Shown here one piece after another: positions 1-12,252 of a stretch of 64,000 bases of DNA. The stretch is from the NCBI GenBank assembly GCA_003864495.1, contig ML133421.1, positions 1,240,001-1,304,000 on the forward strand. Direction: 5' to 3'. Position 1 is the stretch's first letter, and every line of letters begins with the position of its first letter. Source of the stretch: Nemopilema nomurai. Taxonomy: Eukaryota; Cnidaria; Scyphozoa; Rhizostomeae; Rhizostomatidae. The notes under the pieces are model-generated. The model had not been told where the DNA came from, ran no database searches, and saw only the letters and a list, made by a program, of their open reading frames with translations. The position numbers and the translations under genes are program-made.

Positions 1-457
1 ATTCAAATCAGAAAATAAGTTTCTTAATGGATTAAGGTCCAATGATGAGAAAGGTATGGTTACATTTGGGTTTCATCTCACTATCATATACATCAGACTA
101 AACAGTGATGCAGACTTTATTTGCTAATTTTCAGTTACTTCCAACAAATATTTTGACAAACATGAATACAATGAAATTGGAGTACAATGAAATTTGTGTC
201 TGCCATTCAGGAATAATTTGTACCGAGCTCAAAGCATAGACAGCTCTAGCACAAACTATGGGTGATTGATTACTGAACACAAACATTGACTGATACTCCA
301 GAAATGAAGTCTAAACTAGAATTTCCATACTGATTCTTTCAGCATAACATGGCTGGAAACTTTAGGTTGACGTATACACCAAATAAATCTTTGCATTGAT
401 GGCTTGGAATGCTTGCTTTAGAGCTACAATCTGACTAAATCAAATCAGCACACTTAC
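1..457. other. Left flank, inside the BTB gene's next intron
   Basis: No exon could be supported here. It lies just downstream (minus strand) of a strong splice donor at 457-452, so it is most likely intron of the BTB gene. I looked for a kelch-repeat exon on the minus strand and found only short, stop-interrupted frames. Confidence 0.4.
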
Positions 458-1704
458 ATGAGAAAAGTCTTGGTAATTGTCCTCCTGTTGCTTTAATCTC
501 ATCAAATGTTTTGACTTTATCAACATCAACCGCTTTGGTAAGAGTCTGCATGCACAATGATGCCAATTTTCTATCAGAAATTGCATTTACTTCCTTTTGC
601 AATGACTGGTATTCAAAATTCATGATCAAGTCAAACCTCACATGTTTTAGTAGCCTCTTCAAAGTAGATTCCTTTGGAGCATCAAAGTTCATAAGCTGCA
701 CATACTTCAAAATTGCTGTGAAAATAATTATTTCTTGGATTGAAGATGGAGGAATAAAGTCTTTTTCATCTTTAGCAATGAGTCCATCATGTTTCACAAC
801 ATTTTTAAATTGATCAACTGGCAGCTTGAAAAGTTGGCCTGAGTCTAATATGCTGCGGAAATTTTCTTGTACGTATGTCTGACATTTGTCCTCTAAAAAC
901 ACCAAACTTCTGTTGACTGCAAAATTCACTATGTCAATTATGTTTGACTTGTCAAAATTGTCAAAGATAAAATCTGAGCACATTTTCTCAAGAGTTGACA
1001 TCTGGAGAAAGTTTGCAGCAATTATCAGTTCTTCTACCACTTCACCATTGAGCTCAATCTAAAAAACAAAAATATTTTAATGATTCAACAACAATTACAA
1101 ATTTTGAATAAACTAAGAAACAGCAGAAACTTTCATTGCAGTTGATTAACTTAAAGCTCTGACAACATATGAAGTACAAGAAAAATATTTTTCAAACAAA
1201 TCAATCAAAGATCAAAAGTGTTACAAAAAAAGCTCCAAAATGCAAAAGTAATGTACAGTTGAGCAACCCAAAAAACATCCTGCTTATTCTGTTATTCATT
1301 GAAATTCATTACCAAAATGCTAAGTAAACTTACAATTCATAGGATGGAAGTCTTAGAGAGTTGAGAAAAGGTCAAACCTTTTTAGTATAAATATACTGCA
1401 GTATTCGATTCATTGTTGATGTTGATAAAATTTTAAGGTTGATCTGGTTCTGGTCATCTTGAGTGTGAAGCTGATGGAGAGTTGAAAATGCTGCTCTGAA
1501 AAAAGGACTGACACTTGCAAGAATTATCTTGTGGGACTTCACTAAACCATCACAAGTTAGTATTTCTGTGTCAAAGAATAGTTTATTTTCCCAGCATTCT
1601 TGCAAACCAGACTGGATTATCCCAGGCAAGTCAGTGTCTGTCAACTCCACATTTTCAGTGACACCTGATATTGATCTTGTATACTTCTGAGCACCTTGAT
1701 CCAT
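458..1704 (-). CDS. BTB-BACK protein, kelch-like family, 5' part only
   Basis: Two exons are visible on the minus strand: 1704-1378 and 1058-458. The start is the ATG at 1704, ten bases inside an exon whose acceptor is at 1716-1715 (ctatgcAG). Exon 1 ends AAG|GTTTGA, exon 2 begins after tttttAG in phase 0, and exon 2 ends at a good donor (TCAT|GTAAGT). Exon 1 encodes a BTB fold: FFDTEILTCDG, then VKSHKIILASVSPFFRAAF, then the end-of-domain helix ILQYIYTKK. Exon 2 continues IELNGEVVEELIIAANFLQM and runs through a BACK-type helical domain with LLKHVRFDLI. In this family such proteins are usually Cullin-3 ubiquitin-ligase adaptors with C-terminal kelch repeats, which would lie beyond the left edge. 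About 309 residues are seen. The kelch part and the substrate are unknown, so no symbol is given. A short form ending at the in-frame stop at 435 is possible if the last donor is unused. Confidence 0.8.
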
Positions 1705-1714
1705 TTTGAACAAT

Positions 1715-2989
1715 CTGCATAGGAAAAAATTTTTGCATTGAAAGTTGCTTCTTGAAAAAAATTTACTTACTGTAAAAGTGGATGATGTCAGAGAAAAGAA
1801 TTCTCTTGTGTACAGAAGACCACTTCAAAAGGATAAGATATTGAGAATTCCAGAAGTTATTGTTATGGTACTAAAATTAACCAAATGCTCAAAGTCATTC
1901 AAAGTCTCCCTTGAATTCCCACTTGCAGTTATGAAATATATTTCTAGCAGATGACAAGACATATAATAGATAAACTTCTTTTAGCACATCTGGATGCTTG
2001 AACTCCACCTACAAGTATGTTTTTTTCTCCAAAACTGATGGTGCAATTGCAATTGTGAAAGTTTGCCTTGATAGATGCACTTGGCAAGGCATTTCCTTGA
2101 AAGCTTGCTCTGATAGATATTAAGGAGAGATGTTTTTTAAGAAGGAATGCTTCTTTTCTAGTTTTGTTCACTGTATTGTTACATTAATCTTTTCATAGCT
2201 AATTGAAATCTTTTCAGAACATGTTGGAATAATGATGGTAATATTTACATTGCTACATTTTAGTTACCCCCTTCACAGGAACAATGGGCACCCATTTGTT
2301 TAGGTTATCGACATGTAGTTATGATCAGTGACACCTCTATTGCTTTATCTTGTAGCACATTGTTTAGCAGTAAAGTCTTTTTCTGTTGCTTTTATCATAT
2401 TTTTCTGAAGAGAAAAAAGGTTTTGTTCGCCCATTCCATTTCTTATTAGAGCCAATAGTCTGCAGAATTCTAACATAACAGAGCTGCATGTAAAAATGGC
2501 ACAAAGAGGCGTATTCTGACTTTCTAAAGGGTGTGATCTCAAAAGATTAAGGTGGGCTGCCATAATCCCACTACAGCTCACTATCACTGAATGAAACGCG
2601 TTGGCATAAAAAAATAAATGTTTAGTAAATCTTAGATGTATATTCTATTCGCCCCACCCCATGATGACAACTTGACATGCTAACATTACCAAAGTCACAG
2701 ACTGTTGGATTTCAAAAAGCCCTAGAAAAATTTTTCGAGATTATTCTAATTTAAATTTTGGGGCATTATTTAAGAATAGAATAAATAAATTGTACGGACC
2801 GAGACCTCAAATAACTCAAATACTCACTCATTCAGAAGGAGCATCAAACCTTTCTCTCCAGCCTAAGAAAACATTCTAGGCTCCTTGGGCGGGGCTTTTA
2901 GTTGTCGATCTCAGCAAAAATTTTGCCACTGTTAGAAAAGAGGCTACTTATAAATGGCTTGCACGCATTGAACATTTGCAACATTGCAC
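1715..2989. other. Shared upstream region of two divergent genes
   Basis: This 1.3 kb lies between the start codons of the minus-strand BTB gene and the plus-strand FDXACB1 gene. It must hold at least one 5' untranslated exon or intron of the BTB gene, because that gene's first coding exon starts at a splice acceptor. Both promoters should lie here. Apart from a GC box near 2888 I see no coding signal; the short open frames have no family resemblance. Confidence 0.5.
2888..2896 (+). promoter_or_regulatory. GC box (Sp1-type) upstream of FDXACB1
   Basis: GGGCGGGGC stands out in AT-rich sequence, about 100 bp before the FDXACB1 start codon and in the space shared with the divergent BTB gene. 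This is the usual Sp/KLF binding core. Its use as a promoter element is inferred from position only. Confidence 0.35.
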
Positions 2990-5900
2990 ATGTTTGAAAT
3001 GCCGAAAAATGTACTTATCCTTGGTGATGGGAACTTTTCGTTTTCACTAGCATTGGCAAATAATAGAAAGCTGTTTTTAAAAAACTACTGGTGGCGGAAT
3101 CATCCTTCATTACATACCAACCAGGATTTAGACATTGCAGAGAATTGTGTGCCTACTACAACTTGCCGAGAGTTTGCTGATGGAATTTTATTCTTTGCAA
3201 CATCGTTTGATCCGTTGGAAACTCTTGTTCAACATGGGGTATCAAAAGAAAACATAACTGCTTTACGTGAAATCGGTAATGTTTGTATACTTCACAATGT
3301 CGACGCAAGAAATTTACATAGAACATTCAACAATGGAGAGAGAAGCAAAACTTTATTCAAAAACGTCATTTTCAATTTTCCACATGTTGGTGGAAAATCA
3401 AATATAAATGCATGTAAAGGTCTTCTGGAAGACTTTTTTTACAGTGTAGTCGATTTTCTTGATAAAGATGGTCTTGTTTTTGTCACGCTGTGTAAAGGAC
3501 AAGGAGGCACCCCTCTTGATGCTGGAAGAAATGGTTATGGAAACTCATGGCAAGTGGCAACTCAAGCAGCTAAAGCTGGTGTGTTTCTATTTCTTTAACG
3601 GGTAGTTGCTTTGAATATCAAGGTGGTACTTGCTTTTCTTTCACAAACTTTGCATTCATAATTTTGTGATGTCATAATGTCTTCTATTGATGGCCATGCA
3701 ACATGTTGGTGCCTTTTTATCTACAGAATGTTTTTCTTAACATTTGCAACCTTCACCTTTATGCTTTGGCCTTTTAGTCTTAGTGTCACTACTCCTTTGA
3801 TTTTGAACTGATATTTTTTATCCTTCGATATTTTTTGGTTTACATTTTAGGTTTCATTTTGTGTGAGGTTATTCCTTTTGAGTCATTGGTACCTTCAGGC
3901 TATGAGCCAGCTGGGTACAGAGGGAACCTTCACAAAGGATTTGTCAAACAACAATCATTTACTTATGTGTTCAAGAAGGAGAAACAAATTATCATACCTG
4001 AAATTCGGTAATTTTCATCCAAATCCAGGATCAAGAATTTTTGTAAATAAAAATTGAAAAAGTTAATTCATTCATCTTCCAACTAGGGCCATTTGTTTTT
4101 TGTCTCCTGCGTTGTGAACCTGGTTTTAGTTTATGTATGTTTTGATAGGAGATACTGCAAAGGCAGTTTGTAATTGCTGAAGACATTCAGTTATTTGCTG
4201 AAGATGAGGTGGATGCTTAAATGTTGAGAAATAGACTGCAGGTACTGTAGCAACAGCCACTATTTTTAGACCATTATGAATAATACAAGGTCCTTATAGT
4301 CTGTTTTGATTGGAGCTCAATTAAGTAGAAGAATGCATCTGCTTCAATTTATATGGCTTAAGAGAAACCATGGTAGTTGGCATCTCATATTTTGAAGACA
4401 TTTTTAATTTATTTTGATTTTGCATATAGTCACATGATAACTATTATTGTTTTGTGCTGCTTGTTATTATCTATTAAATTTGAATCTTAAAAGTTCATCA
4501 AGAAAGTCCCAACTGAACAATCACATCCTTTCCTTTCTAGCATATTCACATGTGGAAGTTCAGTGATAGCAGAGACTGACCACTTCTTGCAGAACGATCT
4601 GAGGCAGTGGAACCCTTTTGCAATTCCCAGGCACCCATTTTCCATCTGTTTGTCCTATGTGCAACATGCTTTGGATGACTTATATGGTGGTTTACATTCC
4701 AGCAGCATCAATAGTGACTTCAGGTGTCTTGTTAGAAGTTCGATTGCCACCAAATTGGACCTACAGAGTTGTTTTGATTGCCATCACTTAAACTCTCCTG
4801 TGACCTCATTTGGATGTATGCTCATTGACACAGCTACAGAAGTTTCTCCGTCATCATACCCTGTAAAACCCGAGGTTGTGATTGTGGATTCATCCTTAAC
4901 ATTGTTCGAATTTGCAACTAAACTTCACATTGCAATGGAGAGTATTTTTCAAAAGCACCTAGTTCAGTTGTCTTTTAAGGACCCTGCAACGCACTCTGTA
5001 GCAGATGGGAATTTTCAGAACGAAATATCAAATGTTGGGGACATTGACTTGAAAGAGGTCCCTAATTTTCTTGAAGATATCAACATGCAAGCCTGGCTGT
5101 CATTTGCACCAGAGGTTACTATAACAAAGGATGAAAATAACATTTCTGATTCTCCACCCATTAACAGGAGAGATTCACAGACACAGCCAAAGTATCACAA
5201 GGTTCCTTTTGAAGAATACAGTTATAGTGATACAGAGGCAATATATTTTGGCTTGAATGGAAAATCAAAATTTTCATTTGAAGACTGTTTTGAAGGTGGA
5301 CAGATTCTTTATGATATCAAAGTAAATAATATTTCTGTTGCACATCTAGGCAGTTTGATCACAGACACAGAAACATCATCTAAGGGTGTCAAGGAGACAG
5401 AGAAACATCATCAAAACCTTTGTGTTTTAAGACCAGATCTTTTATGCATGGCGCTGCTGAATATAAATGACCTGCGGTTACTTTGGCTGAAAGACACGAT
5501 CTTCTTGGAACACCTTTCACAGTGCATGGTAAGGGATGACTTCTTTTGAATTAAAGAACTGCTTTTGTCTGTTTTTTCTTCCCAACCAGATCCATTGATT
5601 TTTTATACTGACTTGATGTTTCTTTCAAAGAAACATGTAGAATGCTTCATTAAATTGATTTGCATTTTGCTCATCCGTTGACATTGTACGATGATTGTCC
5701 CCTGGTCAAATTCTACCCAAAAATGGCAAAATGTGACTATGATGATAGCTCTAGATCTTGGGTTAATGAAAGTTGCTTTCAATGTGCATATGTTTAATTT
5801 TCCCTCAACAACCCCATGTTTTACTGTAGCAAATGAACTAAGTGAGCTACTAGATGACTGATTGCTTTTTTGTATAGTTATAGAATTCATCTGTAAAAAT

Positions 5901-6671
5901 TGAGGCCTCTAATGAATATCCTGCTTTCAATAGTTCTTTATCAAGAGTTCTCTAGTGATGCAAGATCAAAATGTTGCTTGAACGAGCAAATATAAATTTA
6001 TGAAAAAAGCCCTTTCATAATAAATGGCCCAGGGGCATACACAGCCCCTGAAAAATGTGAACTCTGGATATTATTTTGCAGAAAGAAAATAAATTTTGCA
6101 TAAAAGAAATTTTGTGAGAGGCAAAATTCTGTTGCTAGTTTAATGATTTCAAACTTTAATGGATCCTCGAAGGTACTGATTTTATTGCATTTTCAAAAGT
6201 AGGCCACTGGAATAGCCATTTAAGCAAGCAGGCTGACAGAAGCAGTAGGCTTTTGTCTCCTCCCACAGACAACTGCATTCCCATTCATTATGTACAACTT
6301 AGCTGTCCTTTGGTAGATCCTACATGTTGCTTCAAAACTCGGTTGCTTATTTGACATTTTTGCAGGTGGATGGGCTGCTACCTTCAGCCAAAGTCCTGCA
6401 CCCGCTCTGCTACCGCCACGATCTCTGCTTTTGGGTCAGAGGAGGGGAAACAGAGGGTGTGCTGATGGCAGCCTTACGTCACTGTTGCTTGGGTACAGTA
6501 CACAGTGTACGGTTGGTGCGAATTTTGCGTCATGAAGAGACCAATTTGCTTAGCTTTTGCTATAGAATTATATACAGTCGCTGTGACGGGCCGCTTTCTC
6601 AGAGAGAATCTGTCGAGCTGCAGAATAGACTGAGGCTGCTTCTTATCGACCTGGACTTTGACCTTAGATGA
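2990..6671 (+). CDS. FDXACB1: FDXACB1-like protein (DUF2431 Rossmann domain plus FDX-ACB domain)
   Basis: Four exons fit in one continuous frame: 2990-3578, 3851-4007, 4541-5528 and 6366-6671, about 679 residues (human about 624). All introns are GT-AG and phases match. The N terminus has the signature NVLILGDGNFSFS, followed by IFNFPHVGGK, CKGQGGTP and NSWQVATQAAKAG. These are hallmarks of the DUF2431 Rossmann domain shared with yeast rRNA uridine methyltransferase Bmt5. Exon 2 supplies GYEPAGYRG. Exon 3 carries a long, poorly conserved middle. Exon 4 is a ferredoxin-fold anticodon-binding domain (HDLCFWV, SFCYRIIYSRCDGPLSQRE, ending LDFDLR), as at the C terminus of PheRS beta chains. The start could be the ATG at 2990 or at 2999; the TTG at 2984 is unlikely. 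RNA methylation is a family-based guess; the biochemical role of animal FDXACB1 is not settled. It is transcribed away from the BTB gene. Confidence 0.9.
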
Positions 6672-7119
6672 CAATATCTGGATTTAATTGCTATTGATTA
6701 AGAGGCAACTGCTACATGAGCCTAAAAAGAACATTACATGGGGGATTTAAACTAGAGTTAGCCCAAGACTTGTTCCATTTCACATGCTTGATTTGGAACT
6801 ATTTTGTAGGATGAACAGCCTCGAAAGAAGGTGTCTTGGTATACGAAAAGGTGGAAATGTATTATCACTGAACTTGAAACTTGAATGAATCGGTTTCTTT
6901 ACCAGCTATAATGGCTTCATAAATGACTCTTTCTTTTCTAATCATTTATGTCTAGGTTTTTTTACAGGCAAAAGCCTTTGGTGCTTAAAAGACTTGGGTC
7001 ATCATAACAAAGTTTAGAAAAAAAGTTTACAGATAATCACGTGAAGAACTTACCTGGGGCCACCATTATGGTTTTTATTCATTTATTCACGCACTGAAAA
7101 ATTTACTCTTTACACAAAC

Positions 7120-7125
7120 AATAAA
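7120..7125 (+). terminator. Possible polyadenylation signal of FDXACB1
   Basis: AATAAA lies about 450 bp after the FDXACB1 stop codon, on the same strand. It is the first canonical hexamer noticed downstream. In AT-rich DNA this can occur by chance. Confidence 0.3.
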
Positions 7126-7385
7126 TGCAACGTCAGCCATTCTTGTTTAAAGAACTACAACACCATTTTCAAACTTCGAATGTCCACACTTGGCTAGCTC
7201 TACAAAACGACAGAAATTCAAACTAACAGAGGTTGCGTATTACCTTTCTTGCATCTTATAAAATCAACGGATCAAACTATTGCTCAGTCTCTTAAATTAT
7301 CTATACCGAGAGCATTGTCTAATGAGGAACTTGGCCACTCTTCCAACTTCGCCAGGAATTCTGAGACCGAGTCATATTCACTCAA

Positions 7386-9310
7386 TTAATTATCCTCTGT
7401 CTCGTGTTCGTTCGATTCGTCCTGTTCTCTTTCAATTTCATCATCAATCTCATCTGATTGATCACTTGTTTAGAAGTTTAGAAGTAAAGCGCCATCAATG
7501 TCACAGATGACAAGGACACCATTGTGAATCAAGATTAATGAAGAGATATTTCTCCAGTCATCGGGGTAATCCACAATGACCCTTGACCCTTGCCTCACCT
7601 TGTAAGCGAATCGCGTTTCGTAGTGTGGTAATTTACACTACTCCTCTTTTTGATTGGCATGTGGCACCCGTCAATCTCTCATCAACATGGGCTAAACCTT
7701 AGAAAGTTAACGCTTCTGCGTCACTGAAATGAATCACATTCCTTTTCTGATTCATCTCTTCGTAGAGATGGCTAATTCTGAAATGTTGATGATGTTTCTT
7801 GCATTCATTATAGAACCATCCTTACTTAATTGCAATTATTCCCCAAGCAAAAACTATACCACCATTATAGATGTGACGCCCTGTTACGTTATCGGCGAAA
7901 AGTTGAATTTCACTGACCGGATTGTAAACCTTAGCCTTTGATAATCCTTGAATTTTTCTTGCTTCATCGAAAGAAAGAAAAGATAACCAGCCAGCCGTTT
8001 AGACCCCTAGATTTTCTTAGAGGGGGAAAGCAAGATATGATCACATCAAGGACATTGAGAGAGGAGGTATAAAAAGACTCCACCAAAAATAGGAAGGTAT
8101 GACCAGAGAATCTGCAAAAGGTTTTCTACCCTTCGTGCTTTCAGTTCTTGAATGAGGCTCGTAGCAAGAGGATACTTTCTGCTATAAACGAGTTGATCGA
8201 TAATATAGACGTTCATCAGATTTAGAAAGCATATTGGCGTCCGAAGTACGCAATGATTGATTAGTTTCTAAAATTCTTTTCTACGTTTTGCTTCCCGCCT
8301 CCACCTGACAGTTCAATCTCTGAGTCGACAATGACGTTTGGTTTCTTCATTTTCAGACTGCTGACATCGGCCTTCGCTGCTACTTCTCTTTTTTATTACT
8401 GAAGCTGTGCACAAATCGATCTTATCTTTTCCTGCTGTAGATTTTGGTAGTCGCTTCTGACGCTTATCGAAATGACCTAAGAATTTCAATTGACTTTATG
8501 AAATTTTTTGCCTCCTATGCACATAGGTTTAAGAGCTTATCAGTTCATCTAAAGCATTTATAATATGGATGAGGTTTCATGCTTCCATACCTTTAATTAA
8601 GTAACACGTATGCTTACTGAATCTGTTTACATATGCTTAAAGTGTATTTTCAAGCATCTTGGATCCTCATGTTTGATAAAAAGGCATCTGATCATTTGTG
8701 GATTAGCAAAAGAGCACATGTTTCTTACGAATTTTGAAAAGTGCAATTTCCCCTCTTTCTTTTCCATGAATTCGCAACAGCTGCAATCGGTCAAAAATGC
8801 CACACTTGACATTCCAAGGCCACTCAACAATTTGCCGGTCAGGAACTAGCGTTGAACGTTTTAATTTTCCTGGGAATAAAAAATTATCAGTGTATGGAGT
8901 ATATAAGTTCTGGAAACAGCCTATACAGTGTTGGTCTAATTTGGGTCATGCGCACTAGCTAAAAGACACCGAAGATTATATTGAAATTTTTCAAGGAAGA
9001 GTCTCCTCAAATTTAGAAAAGCCTCTCAGCCCCGAGCTTAGTTTCTAATAAAGAATAAGTGTAGTATACGCTGATAAAGAATTAGTGTAGTATACGCTGA
9101 TAAAGAATTAGTGTAGTATACGCTGATAAAGAATTAGTGTAGTATACGCTGATAAAGAATTAGTGTAGTATACGCTTTACAACAACCACGCTCGTATCAT
9201 GTGACCCGATCTAAACGCTGGTTGAAGTTCGTAGGTGGATACCAATGAGGCACAAGTATGATGTCCCTCTCGAATTCCTGAAGATAGTATTGAATATTGA
9301 TAAAGGTTTC
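7386..9310 (-). pseudogene. Possible decayed or intron-split minus-strand coding region, unidentified
   Basis: Several minus-strand segments look protein-like but do not join cleanly. 9310-9197 is open and ends in a stop; it contains FERDIILVPHWYPPTNFNQR. 8390-8261 contains PNVIVDSEIELSGGGGKQN. 7961-7826 lies between a pyrimidine-rich acceptor-like site and a strong donor (ATTAA|GTAAGG) and contains LFADNVTGRHIYNGG. 7640-7386 contains VRQGSRVIVDYPDDWRN, then an in-frame stop within a duplicated 8-mer (7471-7486), then a very acidic tail SDQSDEIDDEIEREQDESNE and a stop. I recognise no family. It may be an unknown multi-exon gene, an old transposon gene, or chance. Confidence 0.2.
9047..9176. 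repeat. 26-bp minisatellite, five tandem copies
   Basis: Five head-to-tail copies of a 26-bp unit begin at 9047, 9073, 9099, 9125 and 9151. The core is TTAGTGTAGTATACGCT. The first copy differs at two positions and the other four are identical, so the array expanded recently. It is intergenic and AT-rich, and no coding frame runs through it. Confidence 0.95.
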
Positions 9311-10505
9311 TTAAAAGGGTCATTAGTAAGCTCCAGCAAGCCATCAAACAGGTCTTAGCGCCAACTCGTGTTATCTTCTGGTGATTCAATTTCTTCAAAA
9401 GCAGCTCAATTTAATTGCCGTTTATTCTTTACAGCAATGTCATTTGAGGTATTTATTACTTGTTAAAGCCAGAAATGATATTGCTTCTAATTATCAGATA
9501 AACTATTTAACTATCGCAGGTACTTTTGTGTTAAGAATTGTCAACCAATGCTAATCCTCGTCTTCTTTCTCATCCCACCAAGGATCTATGCATTGAGACC
9601 TGTTTGTTTTATGGCTTTCAGCTACCAATTGAAGAAAAGTTATTTTGTAGGACTGCTCCATTATCCAGAAAAACCCATGGAAGGATTTTTTGCCTTGTAA
9701 TGTCATATTTGAGGAAGGCTTACTAGGAATTTTTTTTATAAGCAATAAAAGTGATTGTGAATTTTTGTTTTGAGTTGAGGAATGAATGAGTAAGATTTGA
9801 GTTATAAAAATTGCCGCCGGAGGAAGGTTATATTTTTTTATGATTTGGACTGCTCTAGTAGTTACGCTGCATTTTACGTAAGTGTAGAGTCTTGGAGAGC
9901 AGCCGAACTTTAACCTTACCGATTCAAACTTCTAGATAAGGTAAAAGTTCGGTCCATAATATTTTTTTTACAGAAAAAAGTATAATTTCGAACCTACATA
10001 ATTTAATTAGCCGTTTAGATTTTCACATTTTAGTAGCAAAATATCTACGTAAATGGTTGGAATCAAAGTGATAGTTGGAATCAAAGTTAAAGTCTTTTCA
10101 AAATGTAAAATTTTTTTCTGTTTTTAGAAATGAGGAAGCATGCTGTCACACAAGTAAAAAAGGATAATAGAAGATGGAAAACACACAACATCGCCAAAAT
10201 GTCGTTTTTAGCGCCAGCTCGCTAGTAAGGCCCGAACAAGTAGTAAGAAGCGACCGGCCGTCTCTTAATTCCCAACTGTCTTCTATCCCCATGATATTGT
10301 TCTGACTTTCTTTCCCTTAATTGTTTTGTCACTGAAATCAGTTTTGCCTTTATTCCTGGTTTTCACTCTTTAGATTGTTTACTTGTTTCGTTTCTGTAGC
10401 TCCTCACATGTCCATTTTGCTCCTTTCAAGTACTGCTATCTTCACATGGTTCTCGATCCCCTTTGTTAGCTTATGTATTTATTGAATTTCTCGCCCGATT
10501 TATCT

Positions 10506-10549
10506 ACACTGAAGATGACTCCTGACTGAGTCGAAACGTTTGGCAGTGT
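10506..10549 (+). other. Nested hairpin with a hammerhead-like core
   Basis: Two inverted repeats are nested: ACACTG (10506-10511) with CAGTGT (10544-10549), and GACTC (10517-10521) with GAGTC (10528-10532). Around the inner stem stand CTGAAGA (10509-10515) and GAAAC (10533-10537), the two conserved strands of a hammerhead ribozyme core in the right order. However, an extra T interrupts stem II, and the outer stem overlaps the core. It may be a relic of a Penelope-like or other retroelement that carries such motifs. No reverse transcriptase is visible nearby. Confidence 0.3.
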
Positions 10550-12252
10550 CGTAATTGGCCAGTGTCACAATACGGATATGTCGATTGGCTAGCGTCTTTT
10601 TACAGATTTGTCCATTGATTATGTCATTCATGTAATTGGATTCGCCTATTTTACTAAGGAATTGTAACATTGTACCGATTGCAACATGGACTTTTTATTT
10701 GTCGTCGTCCTTGTCATCAAGTTCTTGAATAAGCTGCGTTTCACGAAATCCAAATCCATCAAATCTTGTAATAAGTTGTTAACGAAGACCCTGACCTAGC
10801 TGGCCCTATTTCATTTTTCTTCCTGAAGTCCAAACATTTTGCTTTTAGCTATTAGAACGAAGATCTTCACTACATAATGCAGAAGCCTTCTATGCCAAAA
10901 TTTCGCGATACACCCCTTTGCAATTAAGAAGACAGTCTTTTTCATTCGATGGGGTTCCTGACATTGTTTACACAGCATTGTTGAATCTTCGTAGACCTTT
11001 TCAATAACTTTGTTTCAATACAAGCTGATTGAAAATGGTGTCCACAGCAACTCGATTTTGCCAGGGCTAGTTACTACTACTATTACCAATAATCTAGAGG
11101 ACCTTTGAATCAGGATTTGGCGGGAAGATACGAAGAGATGTGCTGACGACATCTCCTATCTTGTGAATCGGGAGATGGTCAAAATACGATGGCATATGAG
11201 GAATGACTCGTTATCAAAAGATTGAGATAACGCGGTGTTTTTGCGTGACCTGCAAAAGCTTTGAATGTTATCGCTCTGCATGTTTAAGTGTATTTATTAG
11301 CTCTAAAGAAAACCGACCCAATCCATCCCGAACAGATAACAAGGATGGTTCTAATGAAATTTGATGACTCTTCTATGAGCCTACAAGAAGGCACTCGTTT
11401 AATAAGTTGATTTTCATTGCAAATGAACTGCACGTAGCTTCCCGGGAAAAATCCTCATCCCCCAGCGAGAAATCACAAATGGGAAGGCGAAAGCCCTTCA
11501 TTTTTTAAGGGGAGAATAGGGTACAATCTGCAATGGTGGAATCCCAGTCCAGTGGAGTTATGCGCTGGAAAGATGTTGTATTCTTGGATTAGTGTCAATT
11601 CGAAAAGAAAATTCCTGCAAATCCCTCATAACATGATAACTGAAAATATCAGCAACACTGAATTCTCGAGCCCTCGTCTAAGAATTCAATATCCGTTATG
11701 CTTTACAGGTGTTCATTAGGCCTAATGATGTTGGACGATTGGTTTGCTGTCTTCAAAACAACCTTTTCTAGTGGGTCAAACAACTGCTCAGGGAAGAAAA
11801 AGACCACTTATTTCTGAAGGTGATAACACTTCTCTTTTCGTTCCAAAGACAAAAGTCTACACAACATTTTATGATATTTAGATCCTTTCATGGCCGGCAA
11901 ACAGTAACATATTTATTGTTATAAGGACGTTTTCTGCATACGAAAAACTCCTCTGATCCTCTTGGTTACCAAACAACAAAAAATGGGATTGTTATTGGTC
12001 GTTCAGAGAATGGGGATGCATGCTTTAAAGTCTCAATGCAACCTTATGAAATGAGCGTGGCTGGCCAACCAAACATCAAACTGCTGTGATTGGTGAATAT
12101 TGAAACATTATTTGCCTTGAATATCAAAATGGTTTTGTTATAAGATCTTTTTCCAAACTGTAATCTTAGTTCTTGTGCGATATACTTTGATTTGGATGTT
12201 GAAATTTCTGACGCCATGTCTACCACGATTAACTTGAAAACCAGTGTATGTA

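Larger units (their letters stand above)
6672..12252. other. Gene-poor intergenic stretch between FDXACB1 and the Tc1 element
   Basis: The first few hundred bases are probably FDXACB1 3' untranslated sequence. The rest has no supported gene. It contains a 26-bp minisatellite (9047-9176), a nested hairpin (10506-10549) and scattered minus-strand open segments between 7386 and 9310 that read like degraded or intron-split coding sequence (listed separately). Beyond about 9.8 kb I see nothing but AT-rich sequence. Confidence 0.5.

Noticed and set aside
511..813. Plus-strand open frame of 100 codons
   Set aside because: It is the antisense of the BACK-domain exon of the BTB gene, which has splice signals and domain identity; this frame has neither.
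3579..4057. Frame from 3863 to 4057 as a separate small gene
   Set aside because: Another frame of the same stretch joins FDXACB1 exons 1 and 3 in phase and gives GYEPAGYRG, the expected family sequence.
8610..8849. Small frame with CLKC and a later HLIICG, zinc-finger-like
   Set aside because: Cysteine/histidine spacing does not fit a C2H2 finger, the minus strand is equally open, and there is no splice context.
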